DNA of 64,000 nt from assembly GCA_017745295.1 (NCBI GenBank), contig JAGHZR010000002.1, forward strand, positions 1 through 64,000, given 5' to 3'. Positions 15,951-24,449 of this stretch are shown one piece after another; the stretch's first letter is position 1, and the number at the start of each line of letters is the position of its first letter. The notes beneath the pieces are model-generated. The model had not been told where the DNA came from, ran no database searches, and saw only the letters and a program-made list of their open reading frames with translations. The position numbers and the translations under genes were made by a program. The DNA comes from Novosphingobium sp. GTDB lineage: Bacteria > Pseudomonadota > Alphaproteobacteria > Sphingomonadales > Sphingomonadaceae.

Positions 15951-16217
15951 ATGCACCTCGTTGCAGATCTGTGCACGGTTCCCGTCAGCCAGGATGTCGC
16001 CGCGCGCGACGTTGCGGCAACGGCCCTCCATTTTACGCCGACCCAGCTCAAGGTCCTGCGCTGCGTTCGTTCCGGGCTGCTGAACAAGCAGATCGCCTAC
16101 GAACTCGGTATGGCCGAAGCGACGGTGAAAGTTCACATGACGGCGCTGATGCGCAAGCTCAACGTGCGCAACCGCACGCAAGTGGCGATAGCTGCCGGAC
16201 AACTGGCGCGCGCCTGA
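15951..16217 (+). CDS. stand-alone LuxR-type HTH protein
   Basis: Small 88-aa protein that is almost entirely a LuxR/GerE DNA-binding domain: LTF-like start FTPTQLKVLRCVRSGLLNKQ, then IAYELGMAEATVKVHMTALM and RKLNVRNRTQVAI. There is no receiver, autoinducer or PAS domain, only about 27 leading residues. A strong purine-rich ribosome site (GGGAGAAAAGGG) precedes the ATG, and upstream sequence contains no remnant of a longer protein, so it looks like a genuine short regulator in the style of GerE rather than a fragment. It is 20 bases ahead of the exported oxidoreductase gene on the same strand and may be cotranscribed with it and regulate the sugar oxidation genes. Confidence 0.8.
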   Translation: MHLVADLCTVPVSQDVAARDVAATALHFTPTQLKVLRCVRSGLLNKQIAYELGMAEATVKVHMTALMRKLNVRNRTQVAIAAGQLARA

Positions 16218-16236
16218 TCTCACGGGAGGGAAGGTT

Positions 16237-17352
16237 ATGGGATCGCGGCGCGAAATTCTCGGTATCGGTGCGGGCATGGCGGCGGCGGGCCTGACGCCCG
16301 GCTTCGCTTCCAGGGCCTTTGCGGCAGAAGGCCGGAACGGCCGCAAGATCGGCTATGCCGTCGTGGGGTTGGGCTATTACGCCACGCGCCAGATCATGCC
16401 GAACTTTGCCGGATGCGAACACTCGCGGCTGGTCGCACTAGTCAGCGGTACGCCTGCCAAGCTGGAGCAATATGGCGCGCAATACGGTATTCCGAAAACC
16501 CATCGTTACAGTTACGCGCAGTTCGACTCCCTTCGCGACAACCCGGATATCGATGCCGTCTACATAATCCTGCCCAATAGTCTCCATGCCGAATACTCCA
16601 TTCGTGCGGCGCAGGCGGGCAAGCACGTCCTTTGCGAAAAGCCGATGGCGACGTCGGTGGCGGAATGCCAGGCGATGATCGCCGCCTGCAGCAAGGCCGG
16701 GAAGAAGCTGATGATCGGCTATCGCTCGCGGTTCGAGCCTTACAACCGGCTCGCCATCGAACTGGCGCGCGGCGGCCATGTCGGTCCGACGCGGCTCATC
16801 ACTGCCGAGCATGGCTTTCCCATCCAGCCCGGCCAGTGGCGACTGGACAAGCCGCTTTCCGGCGGCGGCTCGATGATGGATATCGGCATCTACAGTCTCA
16901 ACGCGGCCCGCTACCTGACCGGCGAGGAACCCCTCGAAGTGAGCGCGGTGGAATCGACCGACCGCTCCGATCCGCGCTTCGCCACGGTCGAGGATCGCAT
17001 CAGTTTCGTGCTGCGGTTTCCGTCCGGCATTCAGGCCAACTGCATCTCCAGCTACAGTTCCGCGCATAACGGCTACCGCGTGATCGGCACGCAGGGCTGG
17101 ATCGGGATGGAACCTGCCACGCCCTATGCCGGGCAGACGATGACGATCCGCAAGGACGGTGTCACCGCGCCGAGGACGCTGCCGCCGCCGACACGCAACC
17201 AGTTCGCGGCACAGCTCGATCATCTTTCGGAATGCGTGCAGTCCGGCGCGACGCCGATCGTTTCCGGTGAGGAAGGATTGGCGGACATGCGGGTCATCGA
17301 AGCGATTTACCGCTCGGCGGCGGAACGGCGTCATATCGGACTGACGGCATGA
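16237..17352 (+). CDS. exported Gfo/Idh/MocA oxidoreductase, glucose-fructose oxidoreductase-like
   Basis: NAD(P)-dependent oxidoreductase of 371 aa with a Tat-type leader (SRREILGIGAGMAAAG... AFAAEG). The Rossmann fold starts at YAVVGLGYYATRQIMPNF, followed by the catalytic-region motif CEKPMATSVAEC, then GYRSRFEPYN and GGGSMMDIGIYSLNAARYL, all closely resembling Zymomonas glucose-fructose oxidoreductase. That enzyme keeps NADP bound and oxidises glucose to gluconolactone while reducing fructose to sorbitol in the periplasm. The next gene, overlapping by 4 bases, encodes an exported gluconolactonase, which supports the same chemistry here. A GGGAGGGAAGG ribosome site precedes the ATG. Substrate identity remains inferred, since other members oxidise other sugars. 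Confidence 0.85.
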   Translation: MGSRREILGIGAGMAAAGLTPGFASRAFAAEGRNGRKIGYAVVGLGYYATRQIMPNFAGCEHSRLVALVSGTPAKLEQYGAQYGIPKTHRYSYAQFDSLRDNPDIDAVYIILPNSLHAEYSIRAAQAGKHVLCEKPMATSVAECQAMIAACSKAGKKLMIGYRSRFEPYNRLAIELARGGHVGPTRLITAEHGFPIQPGQWRLDKPLSGGGSMMDIGIYSLNAARYLTGEEPLEVSAVESTDRSDPRFATVEDRISFVLRFPSGIQANCISSYSSAHNGYRVIGTQGWIGMEPATPYAGQTMTIRKDGVTAPRTLPPPTRNQFAAQLDHLSECVQSGATPIVSGEEGLADMRVIEAIYRSAAERRHIGLTA

Positions 17353-18353
17353 CCGACCGCCGTGGCGTGTTGGCCGGTCTTGCTGCCATGCCCGTGCTTT
17401 ATGCGGCGCGGGCCGCGGCAGAAGAACCTTTCGGAACCGTGCGGCGCCTCGATCCCGAACTGGACCGTATCGTCGCGCCGGGGGCCTCGATACGCCGCCT
17501 CGCTTCGGGATTTCGCTGGGCGGAAGGGCCGGTCTGGGTCCCGGGCGAGAATGGCCTGCTGTTTACCGATCCGCCCGCCAATACGGTCCATCGCTGGAGC
17601 GAGGCCAAGGGCGTGGAAGTGTTCCTGCGCCCATCGGGGCTTCAGACGCCCGTGCCCACCAGCATTCGCGAACCCGGCCTCAACGGCCTTGCGCTCGATG
17701 CGGGCGGCGCCCTGATCGGCGCCGACAGCGGATCGCGGGTGATCGTGCGGATCGACCTGAAATCCCGCAAGCGCACGACACTGGCGGATCGTTTCGAGGG
17801 CAAGCGCTTCAACAGCCCCAATGATGTCTGCGTGGCAAAGTCCGGGGCGATCTACTTCACGGACCCCAGTTACGGACTGGCAGAGGGCGACGATTCCCCA
17901 TTGCGCGAACTGGCATTTTGCGGGCTGTATCGTCTCTCGCCGGAGGGCAGGGTCGATCTGCTGGACCGCAGCCATCGCCGCCCCAATGGCGTGGCGCTTT
18001 CGCCCGATGAGCGCACGCTCTACCTCTCGTTGTCGGATGAAACCCAGCCGGAAGTGCTGGCCTATGCGCTCGGCGCGGACGGGATGCCGCGCGAAAGCCG
18101 CCGGTTCCTCGATCTGAAAGCGCGGCTCGACGAGGGGCGTCCCGGCCTGCCGGACGGCATCAAGGTCGGCGCCTCGGGCCACGTCTTCGCGACGGGGCCG
18201 GGCGGCGTTCATGTCTGCACGGCCGAAGCGCGCGTGCTCGGGGTCATCGAGACCGGGAAGGCCATCGCCAATTGCAGCATAGGGCGGGGCGGCAAGTCGC
18301 TGTTCCTGACGTCGTCCGACAGCCTGGCGGTAGTACCCTTGCTGCGTTCATGA
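17349..18353 (+). CDS. exported SMP-30/gluconolactonase
   Basis: Six-bladed beta-propeller lactonase of 334 aa with an RR-containing leader (TDRRGVLAGLAAMPVL...AAA), so probably periplasmic. Family landmarks are RWAEGPVWVPGENGLLFTD, the metal-site strand NSPNDVCVAKSGAIYFTDPS, RRPNGVALSPDERTLYLS and LPDGIKVGASGHVFATGPGG. It would open glucono-1,5-lactone to gluconate. Its ATG overlaps the stop of the oxidoreductase gene (ATGA), indicating translational coupling and a shared pathway. Product gluconate would be taken up by the GntP encoded at 14275-15621. Confidence 0.88.
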   Translation: MTDRRGVLAGLAAMPVLYAARAAAEEPFGTVRRLDPELDRIVAPGASIRRLASGFRWAEGPVWVPGENGLLFTDPPANTVHRWSEAKGVEVFLRPSGLQTPVPTSIREPGLNGLALDAGGALIGADSGSRVIVRIDLKSRKRTTLADRFEGKRFNSPNDVCVAKSGAIYFTDPSYGLAEGDDSPLRELAFCGLYRLSPEGRVDLLDRSHRRPNGVALSPDERTLYLSLSDETQPEVLAYALGADGMPRESRRFLDLKARLDEGRPGLPDGIKVGASGHVFATGPGGVHVCTAEARVLGVIETGKAIANCSIGRGGKSLFLTSSDSLAVVPLLRS

Positions 18354-18376
18354 GAACTGCGAACGACTGACGCCCG

Positions 18377-18413
18377 GAATTGCCGGGGAGCACAAGGTCC
18401 TCCCCGGCAATTC
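18377..18413. terminator. bidirectional terminator-like hairpin
   Basis: Perfect 14-bp stem (GAATTGCCGGGGAG / CTCCCCGGCAATTC) with a 9-base loop, between the convergent stops of gluconolactonase (18353) and the DUF885 gene (18418). There is no T-run on either side, so it may act as a barrier or 3' stabiliser rather than a classical rho-independent terminator. Confidence 0.65.
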
Positions 18414-18417
18414 GTCG

Positions 18418-20256
18418 TCAGGCGGCAGACGACTTGCGCGTCTTCACCCAGTCGTCGACGACGCGCTCGAGAACCGTCAGCGGCATGCCGCCACCGGCCA
18501 GCGCGGTATCGTGGAAGCCGCGAATATCGAAGCGGTCGCCCAGCGCCGCCTTGGCCTTCTCGCGCAGGCGCACCCATTCGTTGTGTCCGACCTTATAGGC
18601 GCAGGCCTGGCCCGGCCAACTGCAATAGCGATCGATTTCCGAGGTCGCCCCGCCTTCCGCCCGGCCGGTATTGTCGATGAAGTAGCGGATCGCCTGCTCG
18701 CGGCTCCAGCCCTTGGCATGGATGCCGGTGTCGACGACCAGACGTACCGCGCGGAACAACAGGCTCTGGTAGAAGCCCACCCGGCCCAGCGGATCGTTGT
18801 CATAGGCGCCCAGTTCGTCGGCCAGTTGCTCGGCATAAAGGCCCCAGCCTTCGGAATAGCTGGAGAAGAACAGCAGGTTCATCAGCTTGGGCGCCGCCGG
18901 GCTTTCCTGCTGAAGGGCGATTTGCAGGTGATGGCCCGGAATCGCCTCGTGATAGGTCAGGGTGGGAAGGCCGAACTTCGGCCAGTTGGCGGTGTCGGTC
19001 AGGTTGATCCAGTAGATGCCCGGACGCGTACCGTCGAGGCTGGGCGAATTGTAGTAGCCCTGCGATGCGCCTTCCTGGATTTCGGGCGGTACGCGTTTGA
19101 TCTCCACGCCGGACTTGGGCAGACGGCCGAAGGCCTTGGGCAAGAGCGCCTGCATCGCCGCCATCTGTTCGTTGAGATGGGCGATCAGTTCCACTTTCGC
19201 GGCGTCGGTGTTGGGATAGACATTGGCGGGGTTGGCAATCAGCGCCGCCATGCGCGCGCCGACCGTCCCTTGCGTGAACCCCTGCGACTTCAGCAGGGCG
19301 TCCGAACGCGCCGTGAGGTCCGCCACCTGTTCCAGCCCGATGCGATGGATTTCCTCGGCGGAGAGCCGGGTCGTGGTGATATAGTTCAGGCTATTGGCAT
19401 AGTACTGCGCGCCTTGCGGCAGGCGCGAGACGGACGCGTCATGACCCGCCTTGGGCTGGACGGCCTTGAGGGCATCGTTCTGCCGCTGCAGGGCCGGATA
19501 GACCCGCTCGGCGACCAGCTTGCGGACCCGGTCGCCCCAATCGCCGGGGATCGACTGTTCGTGCGTGCGCCGGACGATCGACTGGACCAGCGTGGATTCT
19601 CCGGCAGCCGTCCCCAGCATCCCGGCCTGGAGGCCGATGGTCTTGCTCAGGATGAAGTCGGGCGGGATGACGCCGAGACCGAAATCCTCGCGCATCCGGT
19701 CGGTTTCGGCAGCGAGCACATCGGCGAAGTCGTTCACGCGCGAGACATAGGCTTCCGCGTCGGCCGCGGTCTTGATCGTGTGCTGGTTGTCGAGGAAGTC
19801 CCCGGTACCGAGATAGGCACCGCCGCCTTGGCTCACGCGATAGATTTGCGGCCATCCGCCCTGGCCGTAGGGGATGGCGTAAGTCTTGATGACGGCGTCG
19901 AGGTTTGCGGCGACCGTGTCGTAATAGATCGCGTCCTGTGCATTCAGCGAAGCCCTGTCGAGCGCGGAAAGCTGCGCGCGGGCGGTGCGGACGAGATTGC
20001 GGCTCTTTTCCTCTTCCGCGCGCGTGGGAACGGTCAGGCGGGACTTCAGGGCGGCGCGGGGGCCTGTGTCCAGCCCCAGTTGCGTCGCAGTCTCGGGCGA
20101 AGCATCGACCTGGGCATTGAAGTATTTGTCCATGAACGCGGCAAGGGCGGGGTTCGCACCCGTCGGCGATGCAGATGCGCGTGCGAATACGGGGCCGGCG
20201 GCTACGGCGGCTGCTCCTGCCGATGCGGACGAGAGGAAACGGCGACGGTCGATCAT
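18418..20256 (-). CDS. exported DUF885-family protein
   Basis: Predicted exported hydrolase-like protein of 612 aa with a Tat leader (MIDRRRFLSSASAGAAAVAA). The DUF885 family has a metallopeptidase-like fold, and the motif LTYHEAIPGHHLQIALQQE, containing HExxxGH, is clearly present, followed by EGWGLYAEQLADELGAY. These would supply a zinc site. The frame is open 30 codons further upstream, but the RRRF leader shows that the ATG at 20256 is the start. It is divergent from copA. The physiological substrate of DUF885 proteins is not known to me, and a peptidase role is plausible. Confidence 0.85.
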   Translation of the reverse strand: MIDRRRFLSSASAGAAAVAAGPVFARASASPTGANPALAAFMDKYFNAQVDASPETATQLGLDTGPRAALKSRLTVPTRAEEEKSRNLVRTARAQLSALDRASLNAQDAIYYDTVAANLDAVIKTYAIPYGQGGWPQIYRVSQGGGAYLGTGDFLDNQHTIKTAADAEAYVSRVNDFADVLAAETDRMREDFGLGVIPPDFILSKTIGLQAGMLGTAAGESTLVQSIVRRTHEQSIPGDWGDRVRKLVAERVYPALQRQNDALKAVQPKAGHDASVSRLPQGAQYYANSLNYITTTRLSAEEIHRIGLEQVADLTARSDALLKSQGFTQGTVGARMAALIANPANVYPNTDAAKVELIAHLNEQMAAMQALLPKAFGRLPKSGVEIKRVPPEIQEGASQGYYNSPSLDGTRPGIYWINLTDTANWPKFGLPTLTYHEAIPGHHLQIALQQESPAAPKLMNLLFFSSYSEGWGLYAEQLADELGAYDNDPLGRVGFYQSLLFRAVRLVVDTGIHAKGWSREQAIRYFIDNTGRAEGGATSEIDRYCSWPGQACAYKVGHNEWVRLREKAKAALGDRFDIRGFHDTALAGGGMPLTVLERVVDDWVKTRKSSAA

Positions 20257-20404
20257 GAAAGCTCCGGCGTTTGGTTTATGGCCGAAGCCTACGCCATGGG
20301 CCCGAGCGAATGCAAATGGAACGGGATGGCCGCAATTCCCTATCATGCTTGAATTTTGTCATCCGGGCTTGAGGGATAACCGCAAGGGAGGCGTATTGCC
20401 TTGC

Positions 20405-22177
20405 ATGACGCCGAACGACAGCTTGCCCCGTTCCCTGCTCCAACGCAGGCATTTCCTGGCCCTTGGCGGCGCCTTTGCGGGCAGCCTTGGCGTGGCGGGC
20501 CTGTTTCCGGCATGGGCGCGCAGCGGTACGCCGGGGATCGTTCACGCCAGCACTGATTCCGGCGTTCTGACCGGAAATTCCATCGCGCTTCAGATCGGCG
20601 CGAGCCATTTCTCCACCGGCGGCCGTTCGGGCCATGCGGTGACCGTCAACGGCACGCTGCCCGCGCCGCTTTTGCGTCTGCGGGAAGGCGAGACGGTGCG
20701 TATCGCCGTCACCAACCGCCTGAAGGAGCAGACATCGATCCACTGGCACGGGCTGCTGGTTCCCTTCCACATGGACGGCGTGCCGGGCGTCAGCTTCCCC
20801 GGCATCGATCCGGGCGAGACTTTCGTCTACGAGTTTCCGCTCACCCATTCGGGCACGTTCTGGTATCACTCGCACTCCGGAATGCAGGAGGCGGAAGGGC
20901 TGTTCGGCCCGATCGTGATCGATCCCGCTGGTGCCGATCCAATCACCTGCGACCGCGAGCATGTGCTGGTTCTCTCGGACTGGAGCCCGATCCACCCGCA
21001 CGAACAGATGCGCCGCCTGAAGATGATGGGCGGCTATTTCAATCGCCAGCGCCAGACGCTTGCGGGGCTGTTGGCGGGCAAGGACCAGTCGCTGGCCGAC
21101 CGTCTTGCCTGGGGGAAGATGCGCATGGACGCGACCGACATCTCGGACGTGACCGGATCGACCTACAGCTTCCTCGTTAACGGCCACGGCAATGCCGAGA
21201 ACTGGACCGGGCTGTTCGCACCGGGTGAAAAAGTGCGCCTGCGCGTCATCAATGCCTCGTCGATGACCAACTTCAACTTCCGCATTCCCGGCCTGCCGCT
21301 GACCGTGGTGGCGGCGGACGGAAATCCCGTGCAGCCGGTCGAGACCGACGAAGTGCAGATCGCGATTGCTGAGACTTACGACGTCATCGTCCAGCCCGGT
21401 GCGGCAGAGAGCTACGGCGTGATCGCCGAGGCCATCGACCGCTCTGGGCTCGTCCGCGCGACCCTGGCGCAGCGTCCGGGTCTTGTCGGCGAGACACCGA
21501 AGCTGCGTGAAAGGCCCGTGCTCACCATGCGCGACATGGGCATGGACATGAGCGGCATGGACATGGGCGAGGGCGGGGTGATCGACCTCAGCAAGCCCGC
21601 CAACAGCTCCATGAGCGGCCACTCGATGTCGATGCGCGATCCTTCCGTCGCACCGGGCGTGAGGATGGGACCGGGTGTCGCCACGCTTTCACCGATGCCG
21701 GTGGACCGGCTGGCCGATCGGCCGACCGGGCTGGAAAGCGTCGATCACCGCGTGCTGACTTACGCGGATTTGCGTTCGCGCGATCCCAATCCCGATCCCC
21801 GCGTGCCGAGCCGCCAGGTCGACGTGCACCTGACCTCGAACATGGAGCGGTACATGTGGTCGATGGACGGCGAGGCGATGTCGGAAAACCCGTCGCCGAT
21901 CCCCTTCCGTCTCGGCGAGCGCGTGCGCGTCAATCTCATCAACGACACGATGATGCCTCATCCGATCCACATCCATGGCCACTTCTTCGAATTGGTCAGC
22001 GGCGAGCCGGGAAATCGGGCGCGCAAGCACACCGTCAATGTGCTGCCGGGCGGCAAGGTCTCGTTCGATCTCACCGCCGATGCCGAAGGTGATTGGGCCT
22101 TCCACTGTCACATGCTGCTGCACATGCACGCGGGCATGATGCGCGTGGTGACCGTGCGCAAGGAGGCCGAAGCCTGA
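20405..22177 (+). CDS. copA: copper resistance multicopper oxidase CopA
   Basis: Periplasmic multicopper oxidase of 590 aa, exported by Tat (SLLQRRHFLALGGAFAG). Copper ligands are all visible: IHWHGLLVPFHMDG, TFWYHSHSGMQEAEG, HPIHIHGHFFEL and AFHCHMLLHMHAGMM. A methionine-rich loop (MRDMGMDMSGMDMGEG) around residues 375-390 is the CopA copper-binding insert. The frame is open upstream, but the leader defines the start at the ATG at 20405. A TTG at 20396 lies closer to a GGGAGG ribosome site and is a serious alternative. It overlaps copB by one base. It confers copper tolerance by oxidising or sequestering copper. Confidence 0.93.
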   Translation: MTPNDSLPRSLLQRRHFLALGGAFAGSLGVAGLFPAWARSGTPGIVHASTDSGVLTGNSIALQIGASHFSTGGRSGHAVTVNGTLPAPLLRLREGETVRIAVTNRLKEQTSIHWHGLLVPFHMDGVPGVSFPGIDPGETFVYEFPLTHSGTFWYHSHSGMQEAEGLFGPIVIDPAGADPITCDREHVLVLSDWSPIHPHEQMRRLKMMGGYFNRQRQTLAGLLAGKDQSLADRLAWGKMRMDATDISDVTGSTYSFLVNGHGNAENWTGLFAPGEKVRLRVINASSMTNFNFRIPGLPLTVVAADGNPVQPVETDEVQIAIAETYDVIVQPGAAESYGVIAEAIDRSGLVRATLAQRPGLVGETPKLRERPVLTMRDMGMDMSGMDMGEGGVIDLSKPANSSMSGHSMSMRDPSVAPGVRMGPGVATLSPMPVDRLADRPTGLESVDHRVLTYADLRSRDPNPDPRVPSRQVDVHLTSNMERYMWSMDGEAMSENPSPIPFRLGERVRVNLINDTMMPHPIHIHGHFFELVSGEPGNRARKHTVNVLPGGKVSFDLTADAEGDWAFHCHMLLHMHAGMMRVVTVRKEAEA

Positions 22178-23148
22178 TGGCGCGCCTGCTCCCGGTCCTC
22201 ACCTCGCTGCTGCTGGCGACTTCCCCTTTGGCCGCGCAGGGGCAGGAGACCGGCTCCCCACCGCCGCAGGCCGACGAACATGCCGGAATGGATCATGGCA
22301 GCATGGATCATTCGCAGATGGACATGTCCGGCATGGACCTGAGCGCGCCGGGCATGAAGGGCATGGATCACTCCGCCCATGCCATGCCCGCAAGCACTGT
22401 CTCCGATGAGCCGGGCAACGCCCCGCCGCCACCGGTGCCGGTCGATTTTCCTGCGCAGCGCTTCTTCGCCCCCTACCGTATGGCGGCATCGCGTGCGGCG
22501 ATGGTGAAGGAGATGACGTTCAAAACCTTCGCGCTTCAGGTCGATCAACTGGAATTCCGCACCGGCAAGGGCGGGGACGGCTTCGGCTGGGAAGGGCAGG
22601 CGTGGTACGGAGGCGACATCGACCGGATCGTGCTGGCCAGCGAAGGCGAAGGCACGTTCGGCGAGCGTGCCGAGCGCATTGAACTGGGTGCCTACTGGCG
22701 TCACGCGCTGGACCCGTGGTTCAACCTCCAACTCGGGATGCGGCAGGACTTCCGGCCCGATCCGCAGCGCACTTACGCGCTGGTCGGCATCGAGGGGCTG
22801 GCGCCTTATTGGTTCGAGCTGCAAGGACAGTTGCTCGTTTCGAACAAGGGCGACATCCATGCGCGCGGCAAGGCGGGCTACACGCAGCGCATCACCCAGT
22901 CGCTGGTCGTCGAACCCGAGGCCGAGGTGGATTTCGCGTTTCAGGACGTACCGGCACTGAACGTCGGCGCAGGTTTCGAGCGGCTCGAATTGGGCGCTCG
23001 GCTTCGTTACGAACGCAACCGCTCGCTGGCGCCCTACGTCGGCGTGAATTGGGAGCGCAAGCTGGGCGGAACGGCAGAGTTAGCTCGGAGGGCTGGCGAG
23101 GGGGTGTCCGGCGTTTCGGCAGTCTTCGGTGTGCGCGCGATGCTTTGA
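22177..23148 (+). CDS. copB: copper resistance outer-membrane protein CopB
   Basis: Outer-membrane protein of 323 aa, translated from an ATG overlapping the copA stop. After the signal peptide (ARLLPVLTSLLLATSPLAAQ) comes a histidine/methionine-rich copper-binding region with repeated MDHGSMDHSQMDMSGMD and GMDHSAHAM. The remainder (RMAASRAAMVKEMTF, WEGQAWYGGDIDRI, LQLGMRQDFRPDPQRTYAL, LRYERNRSLAPYVGVNW) is the CopB barrel domain. The length suits the family. It works with CopA to bind and exclude copper at the cell envelope. No copper-responsive regulator gene is adjacent in the window. Confidence 0.92.
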   Translation: MARLLPVLTSLLLATSPLAAQGQETGSPPPQADEHAGMDHGSMDHSQMDMSGMDLSAPGMKGMDHSAHAMPASTVSDEPGNAPPPPVPVDFPAQRFFAPYRMAASRAAMVKEMTFKTFALQVDQLEFRTGKGGDGFGWEGQAWYGGDIDRIVLASEGEGTFGERAERIELGAYWRHALDPWFNLQLGMRQDFRPDPQRTYALVGIEGLAPYWFELQGQLLVSNKGDIHARGKAGYTQRITQSLVVEPEAEVDFAFQDVPALNVGAGFERLELGARLRYERNRSLAPYVGVNWERKLGGTAELARRAGEGVSGVSAVFGVRAML

Positions 23149-23419
23149 TACGCCGCTCGGTCAAGCCTGATCTGCAAGCGCGGTTCGCGAAATGCCGCTT
23201 TCCTGCAACCGCGTCGTCCCTGTTTACCATGGCGCGACCGGGTGGTTGGCGAGTACCTGGACAGGCTTTCGGGAAGGAGAATGGTCAGGTATGGCCGGAC
23301 AGGAATAATGGGCGGGGCGTCTTGAAGCTGCGGCAGATTGACCAATGCCACCACATCCTTGGCGACAACCCCTAACGGTCTTGCTTGAGAAGCGGCGATA
23401 AACTGGGAGGAAGACCGAC

Positions 23420-24352
23420 ATGACAGACAACGCCGCCTCCTCGCCATTGGCGCGCGTGCCGGCGATCGATCCGCGCGCGCTGATGACGTTCCGCGTGGTC
23501 TGCGAAACCGGCTCGATCAGTGCGGCGGCGCGGATGCTGAACCTCTCGCAGCCTTCTGTGTCCAACACTATCGCCCTGCTGGAACGCCGTCTCGGCGTCG
23601 CCCTGTTCGAGCGGCGGCGCGGCGGGATCGTTCTCACACGCGAAGGCGAAGTGCTGCGCCGCCCGGCCGAGGCGATGGCCCGCCTGCTTTCCGATGCCGT
23701 CAGCGACGTGGAGCATGCCCGCCACCACATCGCCGGACCGCTGCGGATCGGCGGCACGCCTGGCGCGCTGCTGACCCTGCTGCCCGGCGCGATCATGCGC
23801 GTGGAGGAAGCCGTCGGAGACTTCGCCTTGAGCGCGGTCGAGAAACCCGACGAACAGCTGCTCGACATGTTGCGCAAGGGCGAGATCGAACTGGCCTTCG
23901 TCACCACCCGCATCCAGAACGTGCCGACCGACATGGTGGAAGTGACGTGCGCGCGCGACCCTTTCGCGCTGATCGTCGGCCCGCGTCATGCCGATCTGGG
24001 GAATCGCGTCTCCTTGCGCGAGGTCGAGCATTACCCCTGGGTCCTGCCCGAGGCACGCGGGGCCTTCCGCCGTCAGGTGGACGCGCTGTTCATCGCCGCC
24101 GGTGTCTCGGTGCCGCGCACGACGATCCGCTGCGACTCGCTGCTCACCACCCGCGCCATCGTGCGCGAGACCGACCGCGTCACCGTGCTGCCGCGCACGG
24201 TTGCACTCGACGGTGCTTCGGACGGCTCGATCCGGGCCATCGCCATCGAGGAGGCAGTCTTCGAGCGCAGTGTCGGCGTGCTGCGTCTGGCGGGCCGCCG
24301 TCTCTCCCCACTGGCGGAAGCGATGTTACAGGCGCTGCCAGAGGTTCCATAG
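23420..24352 (+). CDS. LysR-type regulator of the downstream catabolic operon
   Basis: LysR regulator of 310 aa. The N-terminal helix-turn-helix is MTFRVVCETGSISAAARMLN LSQPSVS with ERRLGVALFERRRGG, and the substrate-binding domain begins near residue 95 (GPLRIGGTPGALLTLLPGAI). A GGGAGGAAG ribosome site precedes the ATG. It is transcribed in the same direction as the amidohydrolase-led operon, 97 bases ahead of it, and an LTTR-type dyad overlaps its own stop codon. An aromatic compound or pathway intermediate is the likely inducer. The residues do not reveal which. Confidence 0.88.
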   Translation: MTDNAASSPLARVPAIDPRALMTFRVVCETGSISAAARMLNLSQPSVSNTIALLERRLGVALFERRRGGIVLTREGEVLRRPAEAMARLLSDAVSDVEHARHHIAGPLRIGGTPGALLTLLPGAIMRVEEAVGDFALSAVEKPDEQLLDMLRKGEIELAFVTTRIQNVPTDMVEVTCARDPFALIVGPRHADLGNRVSLREVEHYPWVLPEARGAFRRQVDALFIAAGVSVPRTTIRCDSLLTTRAIVRETDRVTVLPRTVALDGASDGSIRAIAIEEAVFERSVGVLRLAGRRLSPLAEAMLQALPEVP

Positions 24353-24365
24353 TTATTAGCTATGG
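24347..24365. promoter_or_regulatory. LTTR box upstream of the catabolic operon
   Basis: CCATAG-N7-CTATGG, an interrupted palindrome with the ATAG-N7-CTAT / T-N11-A pattern of LysR binding sites. It overlaps the TAG stop of the LysR gene and lies about 85 bases ahead of the amidohydrolase start, where an activator site would be expected. An AT-rich stretch (CATTATTTTACTTGAG) follows as a possible promoter. Confidence 0.62.
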
Positions 24366-24449
24366 CAAATGGAAAACTCATTATTTTACTTGAGGGCCGA
24401 TAGCGCGCTAAATCCTCCTCGATCGAAAGACAAAAGACGGGAGAGAGCG

